DNA of 17,991 nt from Patescibacteria group bacterium UBA4664 (lineage in GTDB: Bacteria; Patescibacteriota; Saccharimonadia; CAILAD01; BJGX01), in contig CALRAY010000003.1 of assembly GCA_943353705.1 (NCBI GenBank), positions 1 through 17,991 on the forward strand, read 5' to 3'. Each line of letters starts with the position of its first letter. The first letter of the stretch is position 1. A program made the position numbers and the translations under genes. The notes below the pieces were generated by a model, which was not told the DNA's origin, did no database searches, and saw nothing but the letters and a program-made list of their open reading frames with translations. This document shows positions 1 through 6,831 of this stretch, in pieces.

Positions 1-1
1 T

Positions 2-703
2 TTCAATCTAATGCTTGAACCAGATTTAAAACTAGATAAAATATGGCGGCAAGCTGCCGACAGCCCAATAATTGCCGTCTCAAAGCTTGCCAGAAATGGT
101 AATAAAATACCAATAATGTCGTTCGGAGATGGCGTGGTCAAGCTAGACCAGTCTGACCCTCAGACTGGGGATATCATAGAAGAAATACTCCAAAGCCACG
201 ATTCAGACACTCTAGTTCTGTGTGGCTACAATAGTACGCGTCAAAAGCTCAATGACCATGTTCGAGTACTTAAGGGCATAGATAGCCCAGACCCCCAGCG
301 TAATGACACGATTGTTTGCTTGCGCAACAGCCGAGACACCGGCCTAAGCAATGGTCAGATTGGAGTTATTGAGCAAATAACTCCAGCCGTTCGCGATGAT
401 GAACAGCTATGGTGGAATATTACGGCCGATTTTGATGGAATTAAATTTAGCGGATTTGCACCTAGGGAGCAGTTTGGGGCAGCCACAACAATCAAAACTC
501 TACCCAAAAGACCAAAGACTGACACCTTGGGATTGTTTGATTTCGGATATGGCCTAACGGTCCATAAAGCACAGGGCTCACAGGCCAAAAGAGTATTGAT
601 ATTTGAAGAACGCTTTCCGCGCATGACACAAGATGAGTGGCAACGCTGGCTATACACAGCCGTGACGAGAGCCCAAAAAGAGCTCTACATCATTGGCCAC
701 TAA
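2..703 (+). CDS. RecD/Dda-like ATP-dependent DNA helicase, C-terminal fragment
   Basis: This is the C-terminal part of a superfamily 1 helicase; the reading frame is open to the window edge, so the ATG at 11 is probably internal and the ATPase core with Walker A/B lies upstream. Just after the edge is a WRQAADSPII segment, which matches the helicase motif around the sensor arginine in RecD2/Dda-type proteins. Near 551-584 is GLTVHKAQGSQ, the UvrD_C_2 motif V region, and near 655-700 is YTAVTRAQKELYIIG, motif VI with its arginine finger. The stretch between them fits the SH3-like insert common in RecD2 relatives. Such proteins unwind DNA 5'->3' in repair or recombination, acting in the cytoplasm. 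The gene converges on the heliorhodopsin gene with 87 nt between stops. RecD2, Dda-like or a TraA-type helicase cannot be separated without the N-terminus. Confidence 0.88.
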   Translation, partial: FNLMLEPDLKLDKIWRQAADSPIIAVSKLARNGNKIPIMSFGDGVVKLDQSDPQTGDIIEEILQSHDSDTLVLCGYNSTRQKLNDHVRVLKGIDSPDPQRNDTIVCLRNSRDTGLSNGQIGVIEQITPAVRDDEQLWWNITADFDGIKFSGFAPREQFGAATTIKTLPKRPKTDTLGLFDFGYGLTVHKAQGSQAKRVLIFEERFPRMTQDEWQRWLYTAVTRAQKELYIIGH

Positions 704-790
704 GTACTTCTTTAGAGAATCACCATGAGTCTGCACTGCCGATATTAGATGCCTAGAGGGCCCGCGAAAAAGTACTAAACTATTATAAGC

Positions 791-1582
791 TTACGGTCTA
801 AGGGTGCCAGTGAAAACTTGCCACGCCAGAGCAGTTTTAGCTACAAAACTAAGGATAATATACACTCGTTCTCCATATAAATAATTCTTCCAGGGTCCGA
901 TTTTTTTGTACTGCAAGAACATGTTTAGTGCAAAGCAATTGAAGAATATGAATATAGTTACATAGATCCAGTAAACAAAATCAGGTATTTTAGCACCTCC
1001 TGCGCTAGCGTTCTGGGCACTTGCTACGAAGTAGATGGCGATTACTATCCAAGGGATTATGCCTGCTAAACAACCAACAAGATAGCTTATCCACTTGGTT
1101 TTTTCAGTTGTTTGATTGTGAATTTCCATAATCATACCGCATAGATTCATTATTGAAGTTAGGGCGAAAAGCATTATTAAGCTTGATAAATCATATATTC
1201 CAGATAACAGGGAAATAGCGATTATCATAGTAGAGGCGGACAGGCTGTATTCAACCCAGCGAGCTCGGTTCATTCCCTTTTGTAAATCTTTTTTGTATCC
1301 CCTGTACCATATTGTCGATATTATTAAATGAGCTGTCATGCTCATTGCTAAAAAAGCTAGTATCGGCCACACCAATGGCAGAGCGAAAACAGTTTTAGTT
1401 GAAGTCGTAAGGGTGCTGGTTGCAACATCAAATGTTAAGTAGTTAGTTGTAATATCAAATTTTACTTTAGAGCTAGCTATCAAAGCCATTAGTCCAAGCT
1501 GTACAGCAAAAAATATGAATGCGATAAAATTAAGTTTTCTTAGTCGCTCGATTGTAATCTTCTTCTTTTTTTTCTTAACCAT
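791..1582 (-). CDS. Heliorhodopsin
   Basis: A 263-residue seven-helix retinal protein of the heliorhodopsin family, not a type-1 pump. TM7 carries LSFVAKTALAWQVFTGTL, with K249 as the expected retinal Schiff-base lysine. TM3 begins RWVEYSLSAS, with E111 at the place of the family counterion (E107 in heliorhodopsin 48C12, from memory). Other family blocks are GCLAGIIPW (TM5), FVYWIY and FALNMFLQY (TM6), and YLYGERVYI before TM7. Approximate helices are 17-36, 67-92, 108-130, 131-154, 163-187, 201-224 and 234-258. The Lys-rich N-terminus fits the inverted, N-inside topology of the family. The TM2 histidine (H80 in 48C12) is kept as H85, but the TM1 histidine (H23) is F25 here. The start is supported by AAGGA 10 nt upstream of ATG and a promoter further upstream. 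The role of the family is unsettled (light sensing, enzyme or transport regulation). No retinal-synthesis gene is in the window. Confidence 0.97.
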   Translation of the reverse strand: MVKKKKKKITIERLRKLNFIAFIFFAVQLGLMALIASSKVKFDITTNYLTFDVATSTLTTSTKTVFALPLVWPILAFLAMSMTAHLIISTIWYRGYKKDLQKGMNRARWVEYSLSASTMIIAISLLSGIYDLSSLIMLFALTSIMNLCGMIMEIHNQTTEKTKWISYLVGCLAGIIPWIVIAIYFVASAQNASAGGAKIPDFVYWIYVTIFIFFNCFALNMFLQYKKIGPWKNYLYGERVYIILSFVAKTALAWQVFTGTLRP

Positions 1583-1621
1583 TTATGTGGGTTCCTTATT
1601 TAGTTATTTATACTTATGGTT

Positions 1622-1650
1622 ATTATAGTGAAATTAAACCGAAGATGCAA
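1622..1650 (-). promoter_or_regulatory. Promoter of the heliorhodopsin gene
   Basis: On the minus strand, TTGCAT (1645-1650) and TATAAT (1622-1627) are separated by 17 nt. The predicted start site near 1615 gives a leader of about 33 nt containing the AAGGA ribosome binding site. The -35 and spacer overlap the 3' end of the upstream 161-residue gene, so heliorhodopsin can be expressed independently of it. Confidence 0.7.
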
Positions 1651-2119
1651 TTTTGACATAATTAGTGTGGTTACAAATATAGTAAGCCTGGATGTTGAAT
1701 TGCTCAAGCTTCGGGAGGGCAAACCTTTTCGCAATTGCTACAATGTCTTCAAAGCTAGTACTCTGCGTATCAACAATACTAAATACCAGTACTGTCGGGA
1801 TGCTGTAGTATCTGAGGTGGCTAAAAAGCTTGTTTGTGAAAAACACTTCTATTTGATTCAGCCTTTCGTCGTGAGGTAAATTTGCAGGAATTGTAAGACT
1901 ACAAAGGTCTGGACTATAAACGCACTGAACAGAGGATTGATCATCTGAAATGATTACGCTGTCAAATCCCATTAAGCCATTTTTGCTTTTATAGATAACG
2001 TCTGGATTTTCGGTGAATGAATCAAAACTATAGTCTTGGTATTCGGGGCATATCCTAACGAATTCTTCGATTAATTGTTTTTCTCTTAACTTCTTTTTAA
2101 TATCAAGTTTGTATTTCAT
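1634..2119 (-). CDS. Hypothetical protein, 161 aa, cytoplasmic
   Basis: I do not recognise this protein. It has no signal peptide and no membrane helix, begins with a basic segment (LDIKKKLREK), and has a mixed alpha/beta pattern with hydrophobic strands such as PTVLVFSIV (108-116). The segment ENPDVIYKSKNGLMGFDSV (37-55) vaguely recalls the E-x-PD...G-[DE] pattern of some restriction-endonuclease-like folds, but no clear catalytic lysine pair follows, so this is only a suggestion. The frame is preferred over the overlapping plus-strand 87-codon frame (1616-1879) because it has a convincing promoter and ordinary protein composition. The start ATG lies 6 nt after a TATAAT with a TGC extension and has no Shine-Dalgarno, implying a leaderless mRNA. 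It is divergent from the P-type ATPase gene and upstream of heliorhodopsin on the same strand. Confidence 0.72.
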   Translation of the reverse strand: MKYKLDIKKKLREKQLIEEFVRICPEYQDYSFDSFTENPDVIYKSKNGLMGFDSVIISDDQSSVQCVYSPDLCSLTIPANLPHDERLNQIEVFFTNKLFSHLRYYSIPTVLVFSIVDTQSTSFEDIVAIAKRFALPKLEQFNIQAYYICNHTNYVKIASSV

Positions 2120-2125
2120 AAAATA

Positions 2126-2134
2126 ATTATAGCA
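2126..2134 (-). promoter_or_regulatory. Extended -10 promoter, leaderless start of the 161-aa gene
   Basis: TGCTATAAT on the minus strand (TATAAT at 2126-2131), 6 nt before the ATG at 2119. The -35 region (about 2149-2154, TAAATG) is poor, so the TG extension probably compensates. The start site would fall on or next to the ATG. Confidence 0.65.
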
Positions 2135-2161
2135 AATTTTATATTTCTCATTTAAACAATG

Positions 2162-2167
2162 TAATAT
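2162..2167 (+). promoter_or_regulatory. Possible -10 box of the P-type ATPase gene
   Basis: TAATAT lies 6 nt before the ATG at 2174, the same geometry as the other leaderless starts in this window. No Shine-Dalgarno precedes the ATG and no good -35 is visible (TTATAT at 17 nt). The region 2120-2173 is a short divergent promoter region shared with the 161-residue gene. Confidence 0.4.
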
Positions 2168-2173
2168 GTAATC

Positions 2174-4516
2174 ATGAATAAGACATTGCCCAAGCTAATA
2201 TCTAGAGATATCGGGCCCATAATATTTAGGAATTTATTCTCAATTGTGGCGATAATTATTGGTAGCCTTTCGATTATTCTAGTTCTACTCGGCAACCAGA
2301 GAGATGGATTTTTCCTAGGCTCGATTATTACAATCAATATAATAATCGGTATCATCCAGGAAGTACGAGCCAAGATAAATCTTGAAAAACTACAGCTCAG
2401 CACCAAGCAAAAATACAATATTACTAGGGGCGGCCAAGACTTTTTGGTGTATGCCGAAGATATAATAATAGATGATATCCTAAGCCTTAAGCTTGGCGAC
2501 CAGTGTCCAGTTGACGCAATTCTTATAAAGAATAAGAGCCTGGAATGCAACTTGGCATTATTGACGGGTGAATCTGAGAATATAACTATGTCAGAAGGCG
2601 ATCGCTTGCTATCGGGCAGTATTGTTGTAGCGGGGTCGGCGCTTGTCCGTGCCTCAAAAATAGAATCAAAAAGCTACCTTTTCAAGATGAATTCGAATCT
2701 ACAGAAATACAAAACTTCATATTCACCTATACAAAAAGCAATATTAAAATTCATCAAAATTATGGCGGCAATACTATTAGTACTAGGTTTATTACTAATT
2801 GCTAGGTCGATATTATTAGGTGGCTCGGCGCTAAGTGGATTTATTCAGGTAGCAGCACTTGCATCAACAATAATCGCCGAGGGTCTACTACTATCGAGCA
2901 CCGTACTTTTTGCATATGGAGCCATCAAGCTGTCCAAGCAAAAGGTACTCTTGCAGCAAATAAATACTATCGAGAATCTAGGGAGGATGTCGGTAGTATG
3001 TATAGACAAAACCGGAACCCTGACCGAGAGTAACCCCACCTTTGAGGAGTTGGTGCTATTTGATAAATCTGAACTTAGCTTTGTCCACAAAATATTGTCT
3101 ACATACTCAGCCATCGAAACCTCTAAGACAGCTTTACTAGAAGCAATCAGTAGTGAATTTAGTAAGTTTAAACCCTTTAAAACTGATTCCCTTTTAGTCT
3201 TTTCGTCAGCTAGAAAGTATTCGGCATTTAAAATTCACGGCACCAATAACACTATAGTAATAGGCGCTGGAGATAAGTTCTATAAATTCATGTCTAAGTC
3301 ACAGCAAGAATGGTTTGATGAGCAAAGCGCAAGACTTGCCAAATCGGCTAAACGAATTATTTTAATTGCTCAGGGAAATATCGATAATACTATTAGCCTT
3401 AAATCTGTAAAATCACTAAAAATACTTGGGCTGGTGGTATTTTCTAACCCACTCAAACAAGGCGTCCTAGGGACCGTCGACAAGCTTCAAAAGCGTGGTG
3501 TACAAATTGTAGTAATATCTGGCGACAATGCCCAAACTGTCGCAGCAGTAGCTGATATGGCTGGCATAAAATATAGCGGCAGGATAGTCACTGGCGATGA
3601 GCTTGATAAAATTGAAGACAGCAAGCTCAGTGATCTATTAATGCAAAAAGTATTGTTCGCCAGAACTCTACCCGCTCAGAAACAAAAAATAGTTGAGAGC
3701 ATTCAGATGTCCGGCAGAAGCGTTGCCATGATTGGTGATGGCGCTAATGATGCGATGGCAATCAAGTCTGCGGATATTGGGATTGCTATGTTCGATGGTG
3801 CTCCTGCCACAAGACAGATTGCTGATGCCGTCTTATTAAATAATTCATTTAACTCTATCCCAAATAGTATTAAGCTATCCGATACCATAATTACAACCCT
3901 AGAAATGATTGGGTGTTTATTTTTTACGAGAGTCTGGGCTGGTATATTCATATTACTAATTACCTTGCTTGTTCAAATCGACTACCCTCTTTCAGCCCGC
4001 AATATTACTCTACTGAATATATTTATAATTACACTTCCAATACTACTATGGATAACTGACCCAAGGCATCGAGATCGCAATCTTGACGATGGAAGTTTTC
4101 TCTCTCGCACGATGCCATTTTCTATATTTAATGCAATTTTAATTTCATTATTTACACTGATATCAATTGGTGTACTGGGCTTAATAAATTTATCTTCATC
4201 ACAAATACCAATGATAGTATTTGTGATTTTCTTTATTATGAGCATCTATTCTATCGGTCTAATTCCAAAAGCAATTGGCGCAAAGCCAAATACAAATCAG
4301 CAGAGAACTATTTATCTTGGCTTTGTTTTGGCAGCTTCAATTCTGGTAGTTATCTACCTGGTGCCGTCGCTATTTAACTTCTTTAGCTTAAGCTACATAA
4401 GTTTAGAGGGCCTAGTATTGGCGCTGGGGCTTGGTTGCTTAGGTACCGCACTGCAATACATTTTTGCAAGGATAGATTTTGCCAATAAGCTATGGGCGAT
4501 AATTAAACGAAGCTAA
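2174..4516 (+). CDS. Cation-transporting P-type ATPase, CtpE-like
   Basis: A 780-residue integral membrane pump of the P-type ATPase superfamily; overall arrangement and the TM4/DKTGT neighbourhood resemble the CtpE (Ca2+/Mg2+) group. The TM1-TM2 pair is at about 15-62, and the actuator domain carries TGES (131-134). TM3 and TM4 lie at about 193-250. The phosphorylation motif DKTGTLT has its aspartate at D278. The nucleotide-binding domain follows, then ISGDN (448-452) and the hinge motif GDGANDA (521-527), and six C-terminal helices from about 570. There is no N-terminal metal-binding domain and no CPx motif, arguing against a heavy-metal P1B pump. The usual TM4 PEGL motif is IAEGL here (A235), losing the proline that normally unwinds the helix at the ion site. 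The stop overlaps the stop of the convergent DsbA-like gene. The substrate is inferred only from family resemblance. Confidence 0.93.
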   Translation: MNKTLPKLISRDIGPIIFRNLFSIVAIIIGSLSIILVLLGNQRDGFFLGSIITINIIIGIIQEVRAKINLEKLQLSTKQKYNITRGGQDFLVYAEDIIIDDILSLKLGDQCPVDAILIKNKSLECNLALLTGESENITMSEGDRLLSGSIVVAGSALVRASKIESKSYLFKMNSNLQKYKTSYSPIQKAILKFIKIMAAILLVLGLLLIARSILLGGSALSGFIQVAALASTIIAEGLLLSSTVLFAYGAIKLSKQKVLLQQINTIENLGRMSVVCIDKTGTLTESNPTFEELVLFDKSELSFVHKILSTYSAIETSKTALLEAISSEFSKFKPFKTDSLLVFSSARKYSAFKIHGTNNTIVIGAGDKFYKFMSKSQQEWFDEQSARLAKSAKRIILIAQGNIDNTISLKSVKSLKILGLVVFSNPLKQGVLGTVDKLQKRGVQIVVISGDNAQTVAAVADMAGIKYSGRIVTGDELDKIEDSKLSDLLMQKVLFARTLPAQKQKIVESIQMSGRSVAMIGDGANDAMAIKSADIGIAMFDGAPATRQIADAVLLNNSFNSIPNSIKLSDTIITTLEMIGCLFFTRVWAGIFILLITLLVQIDYPLSARNITLLNIFIITLPILLWITDPRHRDRNLDDGSFLSRTMPFSIFNAILISLFTLISIGVLGLINLSSSQIPMIVFVIFFIMSIYSIGLIPKAIGAKPNTNQQRTIYLGFVLAASILVVIYLVPSLFNFFSLSYISLEGLVLALGLGCLGTALQYIFARIDFANKLWAIIKRS

Positions 4517-5166
4517 ACACTGCAGACGTTTGGTGTATTGTCGCCCCTGCTTAGCTTGGGCGCTATAGCTGCTTCATTGCGTGTCCGCTTAAGCTCAAAG
4601 AAATGTTCGTATTGAGCTAAGTTCTTTAAACCCTGCCACAGACTTAGAGCTTCGTCACCTATCGGCACAACGCTAATTACAGGACCGAAGTAGCCAATCT
4701 TTTTGTCTTTATTGTGGAATATTATTATTGGTACTCCGACATCTTCCCCGACTATATTAAATGCCGATTGCATTGAGTCCTTTATTGGTTGGTCTAATGT
4801 CTCATCGCTCCTAGCAGCTTCTAGGTATTCGACATCATCTGGACAAACCCTACCAATAGCCTCTTTTATAGCCTTAGATGAAAAATCTTTTTTATGATGC
4901 ACCAAGGTACCGAATTCTGTGTATAGAGAATCTGTAATTCCATTACCGTATTTTTTTTGCGCTGACACGATTACTCTTAGCATCTCATATGTGGCAGTCA
5001 TAACTCCGAGATGTTTTTTCGGCATGGCATCGGCATTTTTAATATACAAACTAAAAGGCTTCCATGTAATATCGATTGCCTCGCTTTTCTGCACCTCCTT
5101 AAGCCATCTTGATGTGTTCCAGCACCAAGGACAGCCAGGGTCAAAATAAAAATCAATTTTTGTCAT
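4513..5166 (-). CDS. DsbA-family thiol oxidoreductase, Rv2466c-like
   Basis: A 217-residue thioredoxin-fold protein with a DsbA-type helical insertion. The active site is C12-P-W-C15 directly after the first strand (IDFYFDP), and GVPIIIF near residue 145 supplies the cis-proline loop. The opening, including SRWLKEV and KPFSLYIKN, strongly resembles the actinobacterial mycothiol-dependent reductase Rv2466c, which is similar in length (about 207 residues). There is no signal peptide, so it should act in the cytoplasm as a reductase or oxidoreductase. The ATG at 5166 lies 6 nt after TATAAT and has no Shine-Dalgarno. It sits 16 nt downstream of the nuclease gene on the same strand, so it may be read both from that operon and from its own promoter. 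The in vivo thiol partner (mycothiol or another) cannot be read from the sequence. Confidence 0.88.
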   Translation of the reverse strand: MTKIDFYFDPGCPWCWNTSRWLKEVQKSEAIDITWKPFSLYIKNADAMPKKHLGVMTATYEMLRVIVSAQKKYGNGITDSLYTEFGTLVHHKKDFSSKAIKEAIGRVCPDDVEYLEAARSDETLDQPIKDSMQSAFNIVGEDVGVPIIIFHNKDKKIGYFGPVISVVPIGDEALSLWQGLKNLAQYEHFFELKRTRNEAAIAPKLSRGDNTPNVCSV

Positions 5167-5172
5167 ATTTAG

Positions 5173-5181
5173 ATTATAGCA
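5173..5181 (-). promoter_or_regulatory. Extended -10 promoter, leaderless start of the DsbA-like gene
   Basis: TGCTATAAT on the minus strand, with TATAAT at 5173-5178 and the ATG 6 nt downstream at 5166. It occupies the short gap after the nuclease stop. The -35 (TAACGG, 5196-5201) is weak. Transcription would begin at or next to the start codon. Confidence 0.65.
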
Positions 5182-5182
5182 C

Positions 5183-5707
5183 TTACTTAGTTATACCGTT
5201 ACAAGTCTGCGGCGACCATAGTCCTATTCCAGATTCTTTAGCGACCATTTCGGCCGACTTAAATTCAGTCTGGTATTTATATTGTTGACTGCGATAGGTA
5301 TATTCATGCGCATAACCCTCTTTAATTAGTCTCAAATTTACTAAATCGTCTCCATCCCATATGTAAGCGAGTAGCCTACCGTACTTGTCTTTTTCGCCAA
5401 CTATCGGGTCGAAGTCCACTTTAACTCGCTTACCTGTCAGCATAGCCTTGGCACTATCGGAAGCTTCCTTGCCGAAGCATTGTACAGGCTTACGCGGGTC
5501 AAGGGTCTCGGGTGTATCAATGCCAATTAGCCTTACTTTTTCGATTTTTCCGTAACGTGATATTTCTAGAGTATCTCCATCTATAACCTTCTCGACCTGA
5601 TATGTTTCATTCTGGGACTGAACCTCGGGCTTTTGCCTAAACTCTATTAGCAGCCCTGTCATTAACAAAAAAGCCCCCACAATTATAATCTTAGGTAACC
5701 TGCTCAT
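5183..5707 (-). CDS. Membrane-anchored staphylococcal-nuclease-like (thermonuclease) protein
   Basis: A 174-residue nuclease with an N-terminal hydrophobic segment (about 7-22, IIIVGAFLLMTGLLIEF) acting as signal anchor, so the catalytic domain faces outside. The SNase domain covers about 36-170. The Ca2+ and catalytic residues of staphylococcal nuclease are all matched: D45 in DGDT (D21), R59 and D64 in VRLIGIDTPE (R35, D40), E67 (E43) and R111 in KYGR (R87). There is no clear lipobox cysteine. The family hydrolyses DNA and RNA. In a host-dependent bacterium a likely role, by inference, is digestion of external nucleic acid for nucleotide uptake, but this is not shown by the sequence. The start ATG overlaps the rodA stop (ATGA), so translation is probably coupled and expression follows the T-box/ileS transcript. 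Confidence 0.94.
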   Translation of the reverse strand: MSRLPKIIIVGAFLLMTGLLIEFRQKPEVQSQNETYQVEKVIDGDTLEISRYGKIEKVRLIGIDTPETLDPRKPVQCFGKEASDSAKAMLTGKRVKVDFDPIVGEKDKYGRLLAYIWDGDDLVNLRLIKEGYAHEYTYRSQQYKYQTEFKSAEMVAKESGIGLWSPQTCNGITK

Positions 5708-6831
5708 ACCAATTCCGTATCTTTCAGCTCTCGACCTCGCCTCCTTGAATAGACGCTCTCGACAAGCCCAACTGCAAATAGACTAACCATTAAGCTAGTA
5801 CCACCGGCAGATATAAAGGGCAAAGGTATTCCTGTCACAGGCATAATACCCAGGTTCATTCCGATATTTACAAATACATGCACTACAAACATCGTTGCTA
5901 TGCCTATACAAAGGAGGCTACCGAATCTATCTTGAGCCAAGCTAGCATCCAATATTATGCGCGTAATAACCGTGAAAAATAATATAATAGTAACCAATCC
6001 ACCTACGAATCCGAGCTTTTCTGCAAGTACGGCAAAGATAAAATCAGTCGGTGAGCTGGGCAAGAAATTGCCTTGACTCTGGCCCCCTCCACCAAGTCCC
6101 TGGCCGTAAATGCCACCTGAGCCAACTGCTATAATGGCTTGCTTTACGTTATAGCCAGTTCCTGATGGATCTGCAGTTGGCTGAAGAAAAGTATCTATCC
6201 TTACTTTTTGGTAATCCTTCAAAAATGGGTAAGAAAGCGGCATCGCCACAATAAGTAAAAGCACCATTGCGACAATATATTTTTTCTGAACTTTAGTGGC
6301 CAAGGTCATTACAAACCATATCGACCCCAGCACAATTGCAGTACCTAAATCTGGCTGAATTAATACCAGAAAAATAGCCGGCAAAGAATAAGCAAGGGAT
6401 CTGAGCAGAATTCTAAATTGATTAGAATAGTCATAATTCTGGGCATAAAACTTTGCCAGAACTATGATGAGAATTAGCTTAGATAATTCTGACGGCTGGA
6501 ACTGGAAGGAGCCAATAGAAATCCACCTGGTAGCGCCAAGTCTGGTAGCGCCGAAAACTTCAACAGCCAATAGTAAAGCAATCATAACCACATACAGAGC
6601 ACCACTATAATTTTTGAGAATCTTATAGTCATTTCTGGATGCAATTATGAGTAACATGAAGCCGATAAAGGCATACAGAATTTGCTTGGTGGTATCTAAC
6701 TGATTGGAAACTTGCTTAGCTCGCACGCCCAACGAATACAGTACAATTAGACCAAGCGTAACAAGAAGCGCTGATGCCGCAAAGAGCAGGTTGTCTAAAT
6801 TACCAAACTGCCAAATCGACTTTCGTTTCAT
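5704..6831 (-). CDS. rodA: RodA, SEDS-family peptidoglycan glycosyltransferase
   Basis: A 375-residue polytopic membrane protein of the SEDS family (RodA/FtsW/SpoVE), which polymerises lipid II into glycan strands in the elongasome together with a class B PBP and MreB. Visible family blocks are GATRWISIGSFQFQPSEL (99-116), IQPDLGTA (158-165), SPTDFIFAVLAE (260-271) with the conserved extracytoplasmic aspartate D263, and NIGMNLGIMPVTGIPLPFIS followed by GGTS near the C-terminus. The ISIGSFQFQPSEL form and the GIPLPFIS ending favour RodA over FtsW. Length is normal for RodA. The start overlaps the ileS stop by 4 nt (ATGA) and the stop overlaps the nuclease start by 4 nt, so it is the middle gene of a coupled trio. 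No pbp2 or mre genes are in the window. Confidence 0.95.
   Translation of the reverse strand: MKRKSIWQFGNLDNLLFAASALLVTLGLIVLYSLGVRAKQVSNQLDTTKQILYAFIGFMLLIIASRNDYKILKNYSGALYVVMIALLLAVEVFGATRLGATRWISIGSFQFQPSELSKLILIIVLAKFYAQNYDYSNQFRILLRSLAYSLPAIFLVLIQPDLGTAIVLGSIWFVMTLATKVQKKYIVAMVLLLIVAMPLSYPFLKDYQKVRIDTFLQPTADPSGTGYNVKQAIIAVGSGGIYGQGLGGGGQSQGNFLPSSPTDFIFAVLAEKLGFVGGLVTIILFFTVITRIILDASLAQDRFGSLLCIGIATMFVVHVFVNIGMNLGIMPVTGIPLPFISAGGTSLMVSLFAVGLVESVYSRRRGRELKDTELV

Noticed and set aside
704..790. Possible bidirectional terminator between helicase and heliorhodopsin
   Set aside because: A 7-bp inverted AGTACTT/AAGTACT exists, but its arms are about 60 nt apart and no compact stem with a T-run is present.
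791..1582. Type-1 (proton-pumping) rhodopsin as the identity of the retinal protein
   Set aside because: The TM3 block RWVEYS and TM7 block AKTALAWQVF are heliorhodopsin-type, and the DTE/DTD pump triad is absent.
1616..1879. Plus-strand 87-codon frame opposite the 161-aa gene
   Set aside because: It has no promoter or ribosome binding site and an implausible composition; the antisense frame has a promoter and reads as a normal protein.
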